Positions 45,645-59,633 of a stretch of DNA of 64,000 nucleotides are shown here, one piece after another; positions within the stretch are counted from its first letter, which is position 1, and each line of letters starts with the position of its first letter. The notes below the pieces were generated by a model. The model was not told where the DNA came from and made no database searches. It saw only the letters and a list, made by a program, of their open reading frames with translations. The stretch comes from Rhodocollybia butyracea (taxonomy: Eukaryota; Basidiomycota; Agaricomycetes; Agaricales; Omphalotaceae). The position numbers were made by a program, and so were the translations under genes. The DNA lies in NCBI GenBank assembly GCA_015501585.1, contig JADNRY010000102.1, forward strand, positions 124,001 to 188,000. Reading direction: 5' to 3'.

Positions 45645-46700
45645 ATGGGCAACTATACTCTTTCTGGAATCTCGAGTCTGGCACGCCTATGTAATTTCTA
45701 CTTGGAAAATGGAGTCAAGTCACCGCCGACATTCAACGACATCCTCGAGCCGCCCTTTCTCAACTCGAAATGCCAGCCTATATTATCCTCAGCTGCCGCC
45801 GCTAATTACTTCTACATAACCAGAAGCAGAGAGGCTGTCGTATCTGTGACCAGTGTAGCAAGGTCGAGTCCCAGCTGAGAGGTTTCGATTATGTGGAGGT
45901 TGCGTACGTTTTTATCTCTCGATTTCTCAAAAAAATTGCGTTCTGACAACGATCTTGTCATTCACATCAGATGGTTACCCAGTACTGCGTATGTGATTCA
46001 ACTCGTTTCAACACCTCTTATCCTAATCCCATCCATCTAGTCCCAAGAACGCCAGAAAATCCATTGGCCGCACAATAAACCCATCTGTCAGCACACAACA
46101 TCCCAGGTGTCTTCCGCCATTAGCTATGCTAGTGATGAAAATATCGCTAAAAATTTACTGAAGCTCTGCTCGCAGCATACCTTGCTGTTATCTTGCGTCG
46201 GCTTCCAAGCTTTACAGCTGAAACGCTTACCTTCGAATATATGGCAACATGCTCTAGTCGTTGATTTAGCTCCAAGAAGTGGGGCAGAGGGTCATCGAAG
46301 GTGCGTCTTATCATGTTACTGCATCCATATATTTGTCTAACTCCAAAATATCCTTAGATTCTCAGTAGTCTCGACCCGAAAAGTCAAACGTAACTTTGGC
46401 GATTCGCTTGTCCTCGCAGACCTCCAACGTCGGGATGATCGCTGTCGGCACAATGGTGGAATCGGTTGTCTCATTGTACTTGTCCGGTGCGACGGGATAT
46501 CCCAGGTCATGCCTATTGAAGTCGACCCACCTTCCAAGATTTCCTGGGACACAAGAGACGATTGGCATTCAGTACTTCAAGCTTCAAGCTTCAGTGCTTG
46601 ATCATTTTGTGGAATCTGGACGTAAGGATTTTCAGCCTATAACGACGACCCCTCTGGGGTGAGTTCTACTTGGTGCGGCTGAGTAGCCGGGTTCGGTTTA
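45645..46700. other. Possible degraded or multi-exon gene, not resolved
   Basis: On the + strand one frame near 45815-45895 reads NQKQRGCRICDQCSKVESQL, with C-x2-C-x2-C, ending at a donor-like GTTGCGT. Near 46340-46660 both strands have long open frames (plus VGMIAVGTMVESVVSLYLSG; minus RWVDFNRHDLGYPVAPDKYN). I could not assemble a gene and do not recognise a family. Confidence 0.2.
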
Positions 46701-49700
46701 ATTTATCTTACAGGACTTATTACGGATAATCACATACACCTCGACTAACCTATTCGCGTTCGTCACATACCCGCCCTGTCCTGCCCTACTCAGTACCCAA
46801 CTACCTACTGTATCATATTTGCAGATCTGAACAACACTCGATATTCCCTTGACCAAAGGCTTTCGAATTTCGTTGTCCTTGGACTTATCATGGCCGCCGC
46901 CACGAGACTATGTACCGTCGCATGAGTGTCCACTATTCTGTTTGCTGTTAACGCGTTAATGTTATGGCGTCGAGTTACACGCTGTTGTATGCCCTATTGT
47001 TTTTGTGTTGCATTGCTTTCACTACGATTCCTGTCTTATCACTTATGTAGCTTTGCTTGAATTGGATTTTAGATTCTGAGTCTTTGAACAAAACTACGTA
47101 CTACTTAAGAAGTTCAGCCTTAGGTGTATCAAAAACTCCGTTTCTTTGGCGAGTCTTAGCCCTGCGCTGGTTTAACCGAGGAAGGAACGGAAAAGGCGGG
47201 CCAAACCTGTACGATTGTTTCAACAACATGCCAATCGCAATGTGCAGGACTCGTCTGTACAGGTATTGGTATTATTCAAAGAGTACAAGGAACGTGGAAT
47301 ACCGCAACACATCGTTATTCTGCTCATATGGCTATAGCCTAGAACAAAGGCTTAGCGGGCTGGACAGAGCTGAGTTGGGCAGTTGACATCTCCATTCGAA
47401 CCCTTATCCCAACCCGACGCACATAGCCGGAACCGCCCTAACCTCTCAATCTCCTCTGGAATATTCTTCTGGCTCTCTGAGTGTACGAGACGAGAGGCGA
47501 TACATTTCGTTTAGGTTAGGTGGGTCCAAGTCGCCGTGTTGAACGTTTATGTTTGACGCCAAGCTCTCACCGAACGCTTTCCTCTGCTTCCTAATTCCCA
47601 TAATCTACAAACTCAATCAACAGCCCGTACATTCCCTTGCAAATTTCCCTCGAAATCCATCTTGATAGTCTTGTATACTTCGCCTCAGAGAGAGAGAGGA
47701 AGGCTCGGTTTGGCAGATGAATGTCCAGAGGTCATGGTCGTGGGAGCGGGTAGGGAGGCGTTTGACGTTCTGGAGCAAGATGGGTGCGTATTTTTGGCGT
47801 GAACGTCATCGCTCTGGGTGTGTGCGAACCGAATGTGTGAGAGAGCGACTGCGATGGCGGGTTCGGCTGTGAAGATTTAACGCTTAACATTATTCACGAG
47901 CAACGAGATAACTAGAAAATGCTCACCACAACCGAGGATAGCAACACGGCCGGAGCGATGTTAGTCTTCCCATATTCCTGTGGACCCGTAGCTCGTTCTT
48001 TGGGCACCCAGTATCCAGCCTACTTCGAAATCGGTCCTGGCCTTCCGAAGTTCCTGCTTCCCTTTCTCTTCTGTTCAACGAGCAACAGTCTCGGCCTTAG
48101 CAGAGAGATTCCGCTTGCCCCGATTGCTTTCTGGCGGCACCAAGGATCTCTTCCTTGTACCGTTCGATCCGTTCCCCTTTGAATGGCTCTGGGTCGTTCG
48201 GAATCCCGCCTATAACCCGTCCCGTCGTTTCTGGCCTCCTTGGGAATACTATCCTCCAGCGCTTCCGGGTTTTTGAATCCCCCGTGGCAAGCTAACAAGA
48301 GGTATTTCGTGACTTCGCGTCAGTCGCAGTACATGAGATACGGTTCGTCGTGCCTTCGGAGGAAAATGTTGAGTTGAGAGAGCAGGGCGATATGTTGTGA
48401 TTAGTGCCAGTGTGTATTTGGGGAGACAGTAAGGCGGGTTCAGACAGCAAAGCCTTCGACGGCTTGGCCCAGTGCCGGGTTAAGTCAATTTTGGTTGGTG
48501 GTGCCGGTGAAGGTTTTCGAGGATAGGATGAGGGAGGGACTTTCGATAAAGTCCTATTCTGCGGCGAAGGGGTCGACATCGGGGTGGGGCACAGTGTGGA
48601 ATCCTTAGAACAAGGTCCTTGGACTGTGGAGGTGGAGACGGGCTAGGTGGGCAAGAGCCTGTTCTTCGAACGAGTTGTCACAGAGCTGGAGTGATAGTAT
48701 TAATGCTGGAATCCAAATATAAGTGGTGAGCATACCTCGATATCAATCCTCAGTTGCTATTGCCCAGTGGTTCTCCAATCGACTTTTAGCCAGGTCGGCT
48801 TCAGTCCGGCCTTTCACAACCAAGATCTTCGCAGCTATCGCCAGTGTGCGCATAGAATTTTCGGGGGTTCCAACGGGACTGACAGAGTTTTTGAAGCTTG
48901 TTTGGGATGAGAGCTCCAATGAAGACGATACAAGAGTTCAATTCCAAGGAAAAGATTAAGAAGATCCCTAATTAGAGTAATCAGCGGATGATCGATGAAT
49001 ATGAATATTCGGATAACGATATCGAAACATACTTTAGTCCAAAGAACTTCCCCGACGGTCCTCTGTCCTCCTTGCACTTCCATTGTTAAAACACCTCTAG
49101 CGAGGGTTGGGAATGGAGAAGAAGTATCAACTCGTTCGCATTAATACTTGGACTCATTCATCTTCAAGCGTTCAAGCGTGCAGTTCAAGCGTGCAGCGTT
49201 CAGCTCCAGAATGATAGCTTTGGATCTGCGGGAGACTCGATTTGATCAAGTTCGGGGATGTTTTGTTTAGGTCGATTAATACGGTTATGAGATGAATCAT
49301 CATCGACATCTTTGGTTGTACGATGAGGGGCTCCGAGTTTGGCCATAGTGGACTGAAACTGATGTAGGGAGGATTGGCTGAGAAATTTTACAGAAGGTGT
49401 GTTTGGTATTTTGTTGGAATGCAGATCTCGACTGGATCTCGAATGAGCATATCGTGTTGTTGGAAGGCTTGGAATGAAGCAGAATCCAGATCTTTTGATT
49501 ATTCTTGGCACTATACTGGAAAAGGTGATGGACGTAGTGGCGAGAACAATTGGCGCTCATCACATGTGATCGTCCTATCACTCACAGAAACAGCCATTCG
49601 AATGCATCGCGACATCGCCAAAAAAGCCAGGCGTGTTGATCCTATGTAGGCCTCACGCGCACGTCGCGTTTACCACAAATGAAATTACAGAAATGAACAT

Positions 49701-50183
49701 GTCCGTTGAAGCAAACCCACTCCCGCCACACTTCTGTCTAACTCTCCGGGTCGCAGCTTGTCTTTGCACACTTCAAAAGAGCCACCAATCTAACTGACAA
49801 TCTAGATATACCCAAAAATTACTCAAAATGCCAGTACCATTCGCTTCTCTACAACCTATCTCTCACCCTTCCCGCTCTCCAGCAAGATGTACGACTTGTG
49901 GACACTTCCAGTGACGAACTCATTCGACTTCATTATCAATACGAGCATACATATATACAACATCTACTCGATGCTGTACATTTTTGAACGGGTCCGACCC
50001 CAGGTGAGAACATCGTCGACTATCTTACTATTAACTCATCATTCCCTTCATAGCCTAGGATGACTTCGATAGGAGTCGGCTGCATCGAGCAGCATACAGA
50101 TTTGGTCGCGGATTTGAGTACTACTGCAAGTTGGGTCAAACGTCGTTGGGGGTTTCGTATTCTGGTGAGTTCTTTCTATAGGT
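46701..50183. other. Gene-poor region, no supported gene
   Basis: Frames here lack protein-like character. A short tandem repeat of TTCAAGCGTGCAG with variants lies at about 49162-49205, and GAGAGAGAGAG at 47688-47698. No RNA gene found. Confidence 0.4.
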
Positions 50184-51501
50184 TCAATGATTTTCACGAT
50201 GGCAGGACAGAAGGAAGTGTTCCATAATCTCTAGGGTGCCAGCACCGCAAGACAAGCAGTTGGATGAGCACACTGCTACAATACGGCGAAGTTGGCGGTT
50301 TAAACTGGTTTGGTCTGTTCGTGGCTCGGTTAGGATATCAGCTTCCAATTGAGAGAAGGCTGTGGATACCCTGTGGAGTTCAGGGCTCGGGAGGCTCAAG
50401 CTGAAGTGTTTCTGGAGATCAGTGTGGGTAGACAATGTCGATGAAGACCAGAGATCTTTCCACCTCGCTTTTATCGCTTTGGTGTACTGGGCGATCAACG
50501 CTGTTTTGCCGCAGGGAAGCGGGTCAGAGACAGGAGGCCATGTCCGACAGGGGCGTAGAGGCTCCCTGGGAGGCCTTTTTCGCTAGCCTGTCCGCATTCT
50601 TGTTTCCTTCTACTCCGACATGGCCAGGGACCCACTGGATAGTGAGTCGGAACTCTTGGCCCTTTTCGTTCATTAACTTCTCTAGCTTTTTCCGAATTTC
50701 CTCTACCAGATATCGGCCTGATGCTACCACATGATCGCCTTTTGTAGCTTGGATTGCCGCTTGGTTATCTAAGAGGACGCATGCCTCTCTACGTTTTGGT
50801 AGTGCTCGGATGATGTCAATGGCAAGGAGTATCCCTACCAGTTCAGACTCGAAGACGGTGTGGTCAGTTTCTGGTCCTAGGCAGTACTGACGATAGGTTC
50901 GCATATTCGGAGCAGTATGCTCACTCGTCCACGCTGCTGCCCCTACGGAATGTTGAAACCCAGATCCGTCAGAATAAACCTTCAACGTGTCAGGATCAAG
51001 ATTTTTTTCCTGGGCTATTGCCTCATCCCTAGAGTCTGCGACTGCGAACGCTACGCCTGAGGGGAGTTTGGGTAAAGGCTTGGTTGAGATGACCTCGATC
51101 GGTTGCAGGAGAGAGGGAAAGGCGAGGAATAGGTTGTGGAGAGGCGAATGGCTATTAGGACGTTTTCGGCAACACCGTATTGTCGGGTAGAGTGGGTGGG
51201 ACTTTGGGAGAGTGCAGAGATGAACGGCAAATTTGAAAACCACTAGAATTAGTCGGAAGTATGCCGGGAGTAGGTTCGCGTGGGAGTCCGATGCAACAGT
51301 GGAAGCCGAGCCGAGCCCCTCCCCTGCAACTCCAGCAACGAGGGGTTGAGGTTTAACTATCGCGTTAGCTACATGCTCTGGACCCAAACCCGCTCTCCGA
51401 TTTTCCCCGTTCTTAATAGCAGGATTGGTCCCTATCAAAGTATACTTTATTCTGGAAGCAGTGAAATGGAGGAAGGGTCGTCGTATGCACTTGTGAGCCA
51501 T
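50184..51501 (-). mobile_element. LINE-like retrotransposon, RNase H and C-terminal part of pol
   Basis: The minus frame 50524-51501 encodes an RNase H domain with its four acidic residues visible: YSDGSG (Asp), FESELVGILLAID (Glu), LLDNQAAIQ (Asp) and GNKNADRLAK (Asp), plus WVPGHVGVEGN. Upstream HPLYPTIRCC and HNLFLAF resemble the linker after the reverse transcriptase in mushroom LINE-like elements. After a frame break near 50510 the frame 50184-50498 gives AQYTKAIKARWKDLW and CSSNCLSCGAGTLEIMEHFL with a trailing LSCHREN, the usual C-terminal Cys/His motif. The reverse transcriptase domain is missing, so this is a 5'-truncated, frameshifted copy. A smaller relative lies at 39085-39245. Confidence 0.8.
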
Positions 51502-54091
51502 ATTCCTTCCGGGTCTTGCAAAGCGCGATACTTATAACTCTGGACATTAGTATTTGCACCAATCCTCCATTCCTCAGAACTTGTATCAATTGGTTGCTAA
51601 GATTGCTAAGTATACTGCGCTTGGAATCTTTGTGACGTTGAGTGGAGGGTTTTAGGGACTTTTGCCTTGCTGCCGCTCCACCTGACACTTGGAGGACGGT
51701 GCTAAGTATGAGTGGCTGCGCCGCCTAGGATCATGAAGACCAAACATCAAGATGGCCTCTGGGTTATGTACCGTATTGGCCGAATACTATCTTACATCTC
51801 ATTTAGACTTTTCGATTTGCGGTGCAGGTCACGAATGCGACGTGAGGTTGAATATGAGTATGGCAGATGCACCCACGGGTGCAATAATACTAGTATTCAG
51901 AATCGGTTTCCGAATCAGACATGGTGGTCCCAGAGCAAGATGCACTTTGATAATCGCGGTTAGTCCCTATACTGCGGGCCGGGAGGCTACGGCAGTATAC
52001 CGCGGCATCAAAATAAAGCTGCCGGTTTTACTTTCATTACTTTCACCTTCTTCACTTTTTCTTAGGAGCTCTGCGGTTGCGCCGAAGGGGTCAGGATGAC
52101 TTTAGGCACTGCAACCACAGCAGTTATCGCCACTTCCTAAGTTCTATCACAACATCTTGGCCTTGACCTTTTCGGACATCTCCAAGATTCAAATAATTTT
52201 AGGGCAAGGGAACCGAAGATTTTGTCACTCCCGGCCAGAAGAGTGTGGTTCTGGAACGATTTGACGTAGTTACTTTTCAAAATTTCCTCTCTCTCCCGTT
52301 TTGACTAACTTTGGAATACCTGTTCTTTCGTCGCCTCTCGCACCGGCTTTCTAGCTCTCAGTTCCATATCTCTTTCCTCGGTCATCGGCACTTATCTGCG
52401 CCATGTCAGACTCGTTTGCTCGTCCATCCATGAATCTCTGAAGTGTACAACTGGAAGGTTTCCGACCTCAGTTCATTACGATCGTCATTCCATAACGTGA
52501 ATGACTTGGCCTTTGCAGCGCTTGATCTTTCAACGTGCCTCAACGTCCACCACCACTTCTATTACTATTGGATAGATGGGCCCGTATCACAGACAGGAAT
52601 ATAAAAGAAAAGGATGGGTTAAATTATCGTGAGTTGAAAACATTCTCGTTCCGTGCCACGTTCTTACTATTTTGTTTTATGAGCTTCGTAGAATATCTCG
52701 CGTACCACTTTGTCGAGTTTGCGCTTGGCTTCAATGTATAATAATTGGTCTTGTAGCACCAGTGAGAGCAGTAGCTCCTACGTGAGAGGTCCCAAGATCT
52801 CTTGAATGACGTTGCAACGTTCAAAGGTTCAACGCTGGCTCTGATCAATTTCATCCGGGCCCAATTCTAGTCACGACTCGAAACGATGACCGTGGTTTCG
52901 CCGTTACGCATTACCACCCGAATTTGGAGTTGATTCTCGTTTTTCTTCATAGGTTTCCCAGACCATCTCTTTCTACCGGAGATCCTCGGGTCCGGTTATC
53001 CAGCTGCACAACCTGCTTTTTCTGCACTTGAAGCATGCTTCTTTCGTTATTCTTGGTTCAGGAACGGATACCCCGGATAACAGCACATCATGGCCAGACG
53101 GTTGGATGAAACTTGACTACGAATGCCCTGGAAGGCTCAGTTCAGGGAATACCGTTTCGAAGATCTCGGAGGCTTGACGGAAGCCAGCAAGAAGAGCTAT
53201 CCCTCTTCACTCACCGATCGTGTTCCTTTCCCTCTCCCCCTCTCCTACCGCTTATAATATTAGCGCTATGTTTTTCTTTTCCTCATCTCCAAAAATCCAG
53301 CAAACCAGGAGAAATTCTGCTTATTGACTCCCCGCTCACGCCCGCTGCGCCCTGCGTTCTTACTAAGCTTCACAACTTGGCGGACGAGTTCGTTCCGCCG
53401 CTGTACCTGAATTGATTTCGGGTCGAGTCCAGGTAGCGGTTACGAAGCAATTCCCTGGGAAGGCTGATAGGACTCAGCTAGAGGCAGCGGAAAAAATTTT
53501 CTACCCTCCTCCGTTACGATTCAAGGAGGTAAATCTTTCTGCGAATTGTCTTGCCCGGTGTCACTGGTATACGTAAAGACAATTGCTTGGCCCTTGTGAG
53601 TTTCTGTCTCTAGCCTTCGGAATTCATCCCAATTAAGGGTTTTTCTGATTCTAGAACTCTCCTACAGTCGACCACGCAAGCTTGCAGCTCCAAAATCCGC
53701 TAGGCTATGCTTCCACCATCTACCGTTGGTCACAACGTGCCCCATTCTTCGAAAACCTTTTCCTGGATCAACACTATCATGCGTAGGGGCCATCTCCGCA
53801 ACAATAAATGCGTTGTACGCGGGAACTGGTTGGAGCAGAAACCCACTCTAGTTCATAGGCTCGGTCAATAAATAATTTCTCTGGTTCCAGAATTCTGCTG
53901 CCTGGATGAACGGACCGTGGAGTCGCTCACCGTTGGAGCCCAGACCCAAGTATTCGCTTAGCTATGCGTTCAGCGTTCATCGTCGTTGAATGTGGGTGAC
54001 GTATCCCATCCTCCATGTCACAACTCTTTCCGTGGATCGGCTTCCCTCGCTGCAAAATCTCATACGTACGAACCATCTCCGGATCTAGCTA
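51502..54091. other. Gene-poor region with coding-like fragments
   Basis: Fragments on the + strand read PGEILLIDSPLTPAAPCVLT (near 53300-53360) and RKPFPGSTLSCVGAISAT (near 53750-53810), separated by stops and frame changes. They suggest a decayed gene but could not be assigned. Confidence 0.3.
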
Positions 54092-54124
54092 CATACGGAC
54101 CCAGCGAACATGTGCTCGCCAACC
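54092..54124 (+). repeat. 33-nt sequence duplicated at 59634-59666
   Basis: The 33 bases starting CATACGGACCCAGCGAACAT are identical at both places. In the + frame the surrounding sequence reads LATYGPSEHVLANPVYL here, LTAYGPSEHVLANLF at 59.6 kb, and a diverged LAAYGSGEYMPAHPAYLL at 61.69 kb, so it looks like a conserved piece of one coding family. Confidence 0.6.
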
Positions 54125-57100
54125 CCGTATATCTCTAGTATAAATCACTGAGGATGATTGGAACGAACTCGGAACGAACTCACGAATGAAGTGTTTATAC
54201 GTGTGTATTTCATCTTTCCTTTGTCTTGTACTCAATCCGTTTCTCTCCGTTCCTCTAGATTCAGCCTAGCGTAGCTCCTCCGTCTATCCTGACTTCTGCC
54301 CGCACAGCTGCTTCGTCCGCTATCGCTGCTCGCTGTTCAGCTCCTATAACACAGATTCTGTGAGTAAACTAACCATTCGCTTTACGAACTCATCTCCGAC
54401 TGTCGTTTGCCATCCTCAGTACAGAAAGGAGGTGGAGCTACCCGTCAGGCGGAGGCAGTGAACATAAGCCCGCTAACTCGGTATATAACTGGGTATTTCT
54501 TTTTTCCCCCAGGCCACGAAAACTGCTTCTTCTGAGGGTTAGTTACGCTCTACCCCAAGGGTGTCATCTAGTTCAAAGTTGCAGCAGGTTTTCGAGTTTG
54601 GGGGGTGTTTCTCTTCGTTCTTCAACTGCTGACTCTCTTGATCAGGTATAGCAGCCCTTTCTTGTTTATATTCTATTTTTGTAAGTCTATTTTGCAGTAT
54701 TCTCTGCCTACAGCGAGGAACAGAAGTCGTACGCTGCTGGGTCCACGTTCTACCCCAAGGGTGTGGCCTTGGTTGCGTTCGGCTTCTGTTGTCTGATCTA
54801 TGGGCAAAGAACTGCAGTTAGCGTCAGTTCTTTTTACTGATTGTCCTTTCCTGAAGTTCAATGCCCTGATAACACGCCCTATTTTTCATGAACAGTACGC
54901 ATAACCTTAAGCCCGAGTTCATGCGCCTACTGACAGTTTCTTCCTGCATGTCGGCAAGACCGCGATTGCCCACTGAATTGCAAAATTAAAATTCATGAAC
55001 CCGGGTTTTTATTTTCAGAGCACAGTATAACAGGCAATGTGGGACCATCGGAACGCGGAGCTCGAGGAACCTAGGAGCAGACTTTATTGAGTATATGTGG
55101 TTGGAAACGCCCTTGCCTTGCCCTGTTGATGGTAGCTTCTTCTCTGCCACAGGAACGAAGCGCAAGTGCCATTCGGTCGGTAAGCCCCATAATCTGCCCT
55201 CACCTCCGGTGCTTTTGGGCACGGTACCAGCCCCGTCCCAATCACACAAGCACCAAGTTCGAACACCGACTTGCCAAGGCATCGAATCGTACAAGCAGCC
55301 AGCAAAACGCCTTATGTCAAGCTCTCTTCCAAGGCGCTGCTGTTGAAATGGAACAAAGTGCAGAAACATTCGACGCCAGTCGGAGAGCTTACATAGGTAA
55401 ACCCGGCACAAAGAAGCAGCTTGGGACCATTGAAAACCCTGGAACTCCTATCAACTTGCAGACCTTCTTGCTAGATATCATAAGGGCATGGAGCTAGGAT
55501 GTATCAGAGTCGATTGGGATAGTCGGAATGGGTGTATATCTTTAATTAAGTTTGTGCGAGCAAGGAGGTTTTGGGAAAATCCGCCCTTCAACAGGTGGTT
55601 CACTGGAACGGATGCGGAAGTTCTGGAGACCAAGAACGACTTCGTTACTCGAGGCCAAACGTCTGCAATTTCAATCCAGCATCGCTTTCGCTTTTTTGAA
55701 TCAGGGCTGAAGACGATGTTTCTTGGTATCCAACGTGGCTAGTTTTCAAAATCAGTTATGCGCAGGACCCTGACTTGAACGCTGAGTTCAGTGGGGAGAC
55801 ATCAGGTGGAGAATTTATATATGAGAAGTTCAGATGGCGATGTCTTCATACAACGGGGATGCTCTTGAGACGCGATGGACATAGCGACCTTTTCAATATC
55901 TTACAGAACTTATTTCGCTTTTGTGGTTGCTTTTTCTTGGTATCCTGTATGTTCATCTGTAGCAACCTGGATAAAATTCAGAGAGATCAGTGATACTGAG
56001 GGTCTGCTACTAAGTACACTCCCAGCCTAGGTTTCCATTCGTTCATTCGTTGCTATTCTTTTTTCCACAAAGTAGAAACTGTTGTATGATATTTGTATTT
56101 ATGGAACTAGGTTCTACCTCCATCTGTTTATCTGAGTGGGATGCCTTTCTCCAGTCGTGGAAAACCGACATCCATCTCGGTTGTTTCACATACTGAATCA
56201 TCACCCAACTTCCACTCGTCCTGAACTTCTGAATATATGGAAAGAAGGGTTTAGCGAGACGCGAGGAAAGACTGTACGTTTAGGCGTTGTGTTCTTCTAA
56301 GGGTCGTTGAAGATGGCCTTGGGAAGTACCTATCGCCGCGCTTCCTGCAACAGCTATCAAAGTTGCAGACATCTTTGCATCGGACCATGCAAAATCATCT
56401 CGTGAGGCGTAGAATTCCGCGTCAGGTTATCTGCAACAATCGATTAATTTAGCAAATAAATGAATACTCACCGCTAGGTAATACATCGTATACAATACCT
56501 CAACGCGCACCCAGTCTCTTTTTTACGTTGCGCGTATACTCTCTTCGACCCGCTGTGAAGCAATACGAAACCTCTCCCTCTGGCCACTCTGTCTGTTTAT
56601 CCAGCCAGGTCATTGTCTTGCCTTGTTCTTCTGTTCAGGTTTGGCCATGCTCGTGCAGGGCGCGAGATACGTCTCCTCCTCAGATTCTGCCTCTTCGGTC
56701 TCTTCCTTCTCCGATTCGCCATCCCCTGACTCAGATTCGCCGGCGCTGACAGTCTCACTCGCTGGTGCTAGCATGAGCCTTCCCCTTCCCCTCCACAACA
56801 CGTTTCCTGCATATCGAACATGTGTAAGTACCCAGATACCACTGATGGACCGAGTGTTTATTTTCATGATTGAACACAGGGATCACTTCTTTGCACTTAA
56901 CAGAGAAAAAAAAAGTAATCACAATCGCAAGTAATGGGGTTAGAGGGCATTTCCTTCTTGCATCGGCGATGACATTGATACCAGTTATCAATCTCTTGGT
57001 TAAGTGGACAGCACCTCGTGCGATTTCATTTCCTCTTCTGGCCTTCGCCGTTTCCGGGTTGGGTAAGACGATGAGCTTGGCGATGGGAGGTGACCGGGTG

Positions 57101-58989
57101 ACCGGTGAGGTTCTGGCGTTGACTCTCTTCGGTGGGATGAGCCTGTTAAAAGGGAGATAGGATTAAATTATCGTCCCGATGTCAAAGCGAAAATATAGGA
57201 AACAAACAAACAAACAAACAACATATGAAAGAAAACACAGAAAAAGAAAACTCGCCACAACCCGCACCCTCTCCGCCCCAGAAGTTGCTAGTTGTCGGAG
57301 GCGCATTTCATGCACTCTTGTCGGATTTAACAAGAGAATAGACACCTCTTGTGGAAGTCAAGACATTGAAGAAGACTTTGTTGGGACTGACGCGACTGAC
57401 GCGACCAACTTGGCCGTATTTTCCGAAAAGTTGGTGAACATTGTTTGAGACGATCGTTGATGTGTGTTGTAAGCCAAAAGTCGGACACTGCGGCATACCA
57501 GAGACCAAGGATGCGGATAGCGCTGAGGAAACATATGAAATTATTGTAGAAGCCATTGAGAACAGCATATGCGATGATAAGCACAGTATAATCATAAAGG
57601 TCCATCAAATATCATATGGCGCCGAGGATAGATGGGCGCTTATATCTTGAATCCCGTATCTTCAAACCAACCATGTCTCCACTTGTGCTATCGGTATATC
57701 GTCTCCATCCATATTTCAACCGCATAATTTGCGACTGGGTAGACTCCAATTACTGCTGGGTTTAGTCGCATGATGACCGAAGGATGTTCTTGTTGCTTTC
57801 TCTTGTTCTTGACAACCCAGGATTGAAACATTGACTGGTTGGCCTTCGGACTTAAAAGAATGACATGACCGTAAGATGGTAGGAATGAGATCAAAATGCG
57901 TTAGTTAAGAGCTGCCCAATGCAAGGTGAGTTTGCTTGCTTTGCGTTTAGGATTTGTTCTTAATTATATTATTTTTTTCCATCCACAGTTCTTATTCGCC
58001 ATGGTGGCCACAACGGCCCAGAGTACAAGGAAAACTCTTTCGAACCCTATCCAGTCCATGCGATTCCCCCACCAGATCATCCTCGTTGACATCCGTTCCC
58101 GTTCTACCGCTCTCTCGTGATGCCGCAGATGCTACGCGGTTGTGTCCAGGACCTGATCTTAACGAGACCGTTTGTCGCTCTCCAGAATTCCAGCTCAACG
58201 AATCGACTGTATACTAATTAAGCTCTATCGATCATAAGGCAGCGCTGTCATGCGCACGTGTCAAGACTACCCGTATCACAGAGCGTCAGAGAAGTGTTAA
58301 ATTTGTTCGACTCGTTATGTGTATTCACGGTGTTTTCAAAAACATCAATAGTGCGTTCTCCATCCAGCAACACTCCTTTATCACGCTCTGACCTTTTCAC
58401 AGACCTCTTTCCTCCGGATCATCGATCTTTTCGCTGAGAAAACTACTATGTTCACGATGAGGTACGTATCTCCCCTTCGCGCATCCTTCTTTTCCGATTT
58501 CGCTTCCGATTTCGCTCATGTTGTCTTGTCAGCAGTTACTTCCCCTACCACGCTAGCGGTAGCAACTACGGTGCTGTTTGCGAACATGCATTACAACCAT
58601 CCGTTTCACCCAATTGAAGTGCTGTGATCCAACAAATTCAAAATCTACGCTCACTACAGCATATCAGACGTATGTCTACTGGCTTCGTGTTCCCTGGTGA
58701 TACTGACATTCATCTTCTCTTCCTAGTCGTGCTATCCGCCTTTCACTCATTTATCTATCTAGAGTATGACCCGCATGTTGTGTAGTCAAAATCACACGTC
58801 TCATATACATGATTAGGCACGGGTAATGCTCTCCTTGGTTTGAAGACACGTTCAGCTTGAGTTCATGGGTTCTCAGATATTTTGGTCACCAAAGTATCTA
58901 CATCCTTCGTGTTTTATACTCTTGGATGCATCTGTAAGTATCGCGGCCCCTTCCCCGCCCTGTCAACGCCAAAGTGAAGTGACTCATTT
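54125..58989. other. Gene-poor region, no supported gene
   Basis: The word CTACCCCAAGGGTGT occurs twice (54551 and 54751). Overlapping long frames on both strands at 54986-55497 have no motif. A minus-strand acidic Ser/Glu run lies at 56630-56760. An (AAAC)n microsatellite lies at 57199-57221. A + frame near 58010-58090 reads HGGHNGPEYKENSFEPYPVH but has no identifiable partner exons. Confidence 0.3.
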
Positions 58990-59380
58990 TACCTCCTACA
59001 GTTCTCGCAGTATGCACAAACATCAGCACCCACACCGTAGACGGAATCACCGGCTACCTCCTGTACGCACGCTCAGAGATCCCCTTCCCCATTCCTTGTT
59101 CACGAAAACCCTTTAACTACCTTCCCAAGCTACCCATTGGAGATGTAACAACCTTCTAACTTCCTTCGCTCCTTGTTTATGCCCTCCGTTCTCTTCCTCA
59201 TCGACCGGGCGGTGGCGTCCAACATGTCGGCCGAGGTGATCGCGCGCTGGAGATGGGGCTATGTTTACTATCATCAATCCTGCGGCTCTCGCACCAATCA
59301 TTACGCTTATTGGGAAAGCATCTTGCGAAGAAGCTGCACGTTGTCACTACCGATGTTGGTGGCAGGTGGATGCGCCGAAG
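58990..59380 (+). pseudogene. Possible MFS transporter remnant
   Basis: Two fragments resemble parts of fungal major-facilitator (siderophore-transporter-like) proteins: VLAVCTNISTHTVDGITGYL near 59000-59060, and MPSVLFLIDRAVASNMSAEV followed by IARWRWGY and, one frame on, MFTIINPAALAPIITL near 59178-59310. The W-R-W-G-Y turn followed by a helix is the supporting point. Frame changes and stops between the fragments leave no readable protein, though short unrecognised exons cannot be excluded. The family call is from recalled pattern only. Confidence 0.3.
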
Positions 59381-59633
59381 AAGGAAGAAAGGGAGAGGAA
59401 ACCGTTTTTGGCTCAACCCCGGCAGCGATGCGGTTTGGTTATCGATTTTCGCTGCGGGATGGGCGAGTTCGTTGCTTCCGTCAGTCCATTTTCTATAACT
59501 CGCCCACCCGCTAATGGATTTTCTCACATTGCAGTCTCACTCTTGTCGCTTACTCTTTCTTACCACTCGGAACTCCCTCAACGTGGTCCTTTACGAAGCG
59601 TATATTGCAAATACCCCAGTTGTTTCCTAACTG
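59381..59633. other. Unresolved, coding-like
   Basis: Fragments such as LTTRNSLNVVLYEAYIANTP (near 59530-59610) are protein-like but cannot be joined to the flanking pieces. Confidence 0.25.

Noticed and set aside
54986..55497. Overlapping long ORFs on both strands (136-141 codons)
   Set aside because: Neither has a motif, signal peptide or consistent splice partner; likely a GC-rich chance opening.
57199..57221. (AAAC)n tract as a possible array
   Set aside because: A simple microsatellite; there are no spacer-repeat units and no CRISPR array anywhere in the window.
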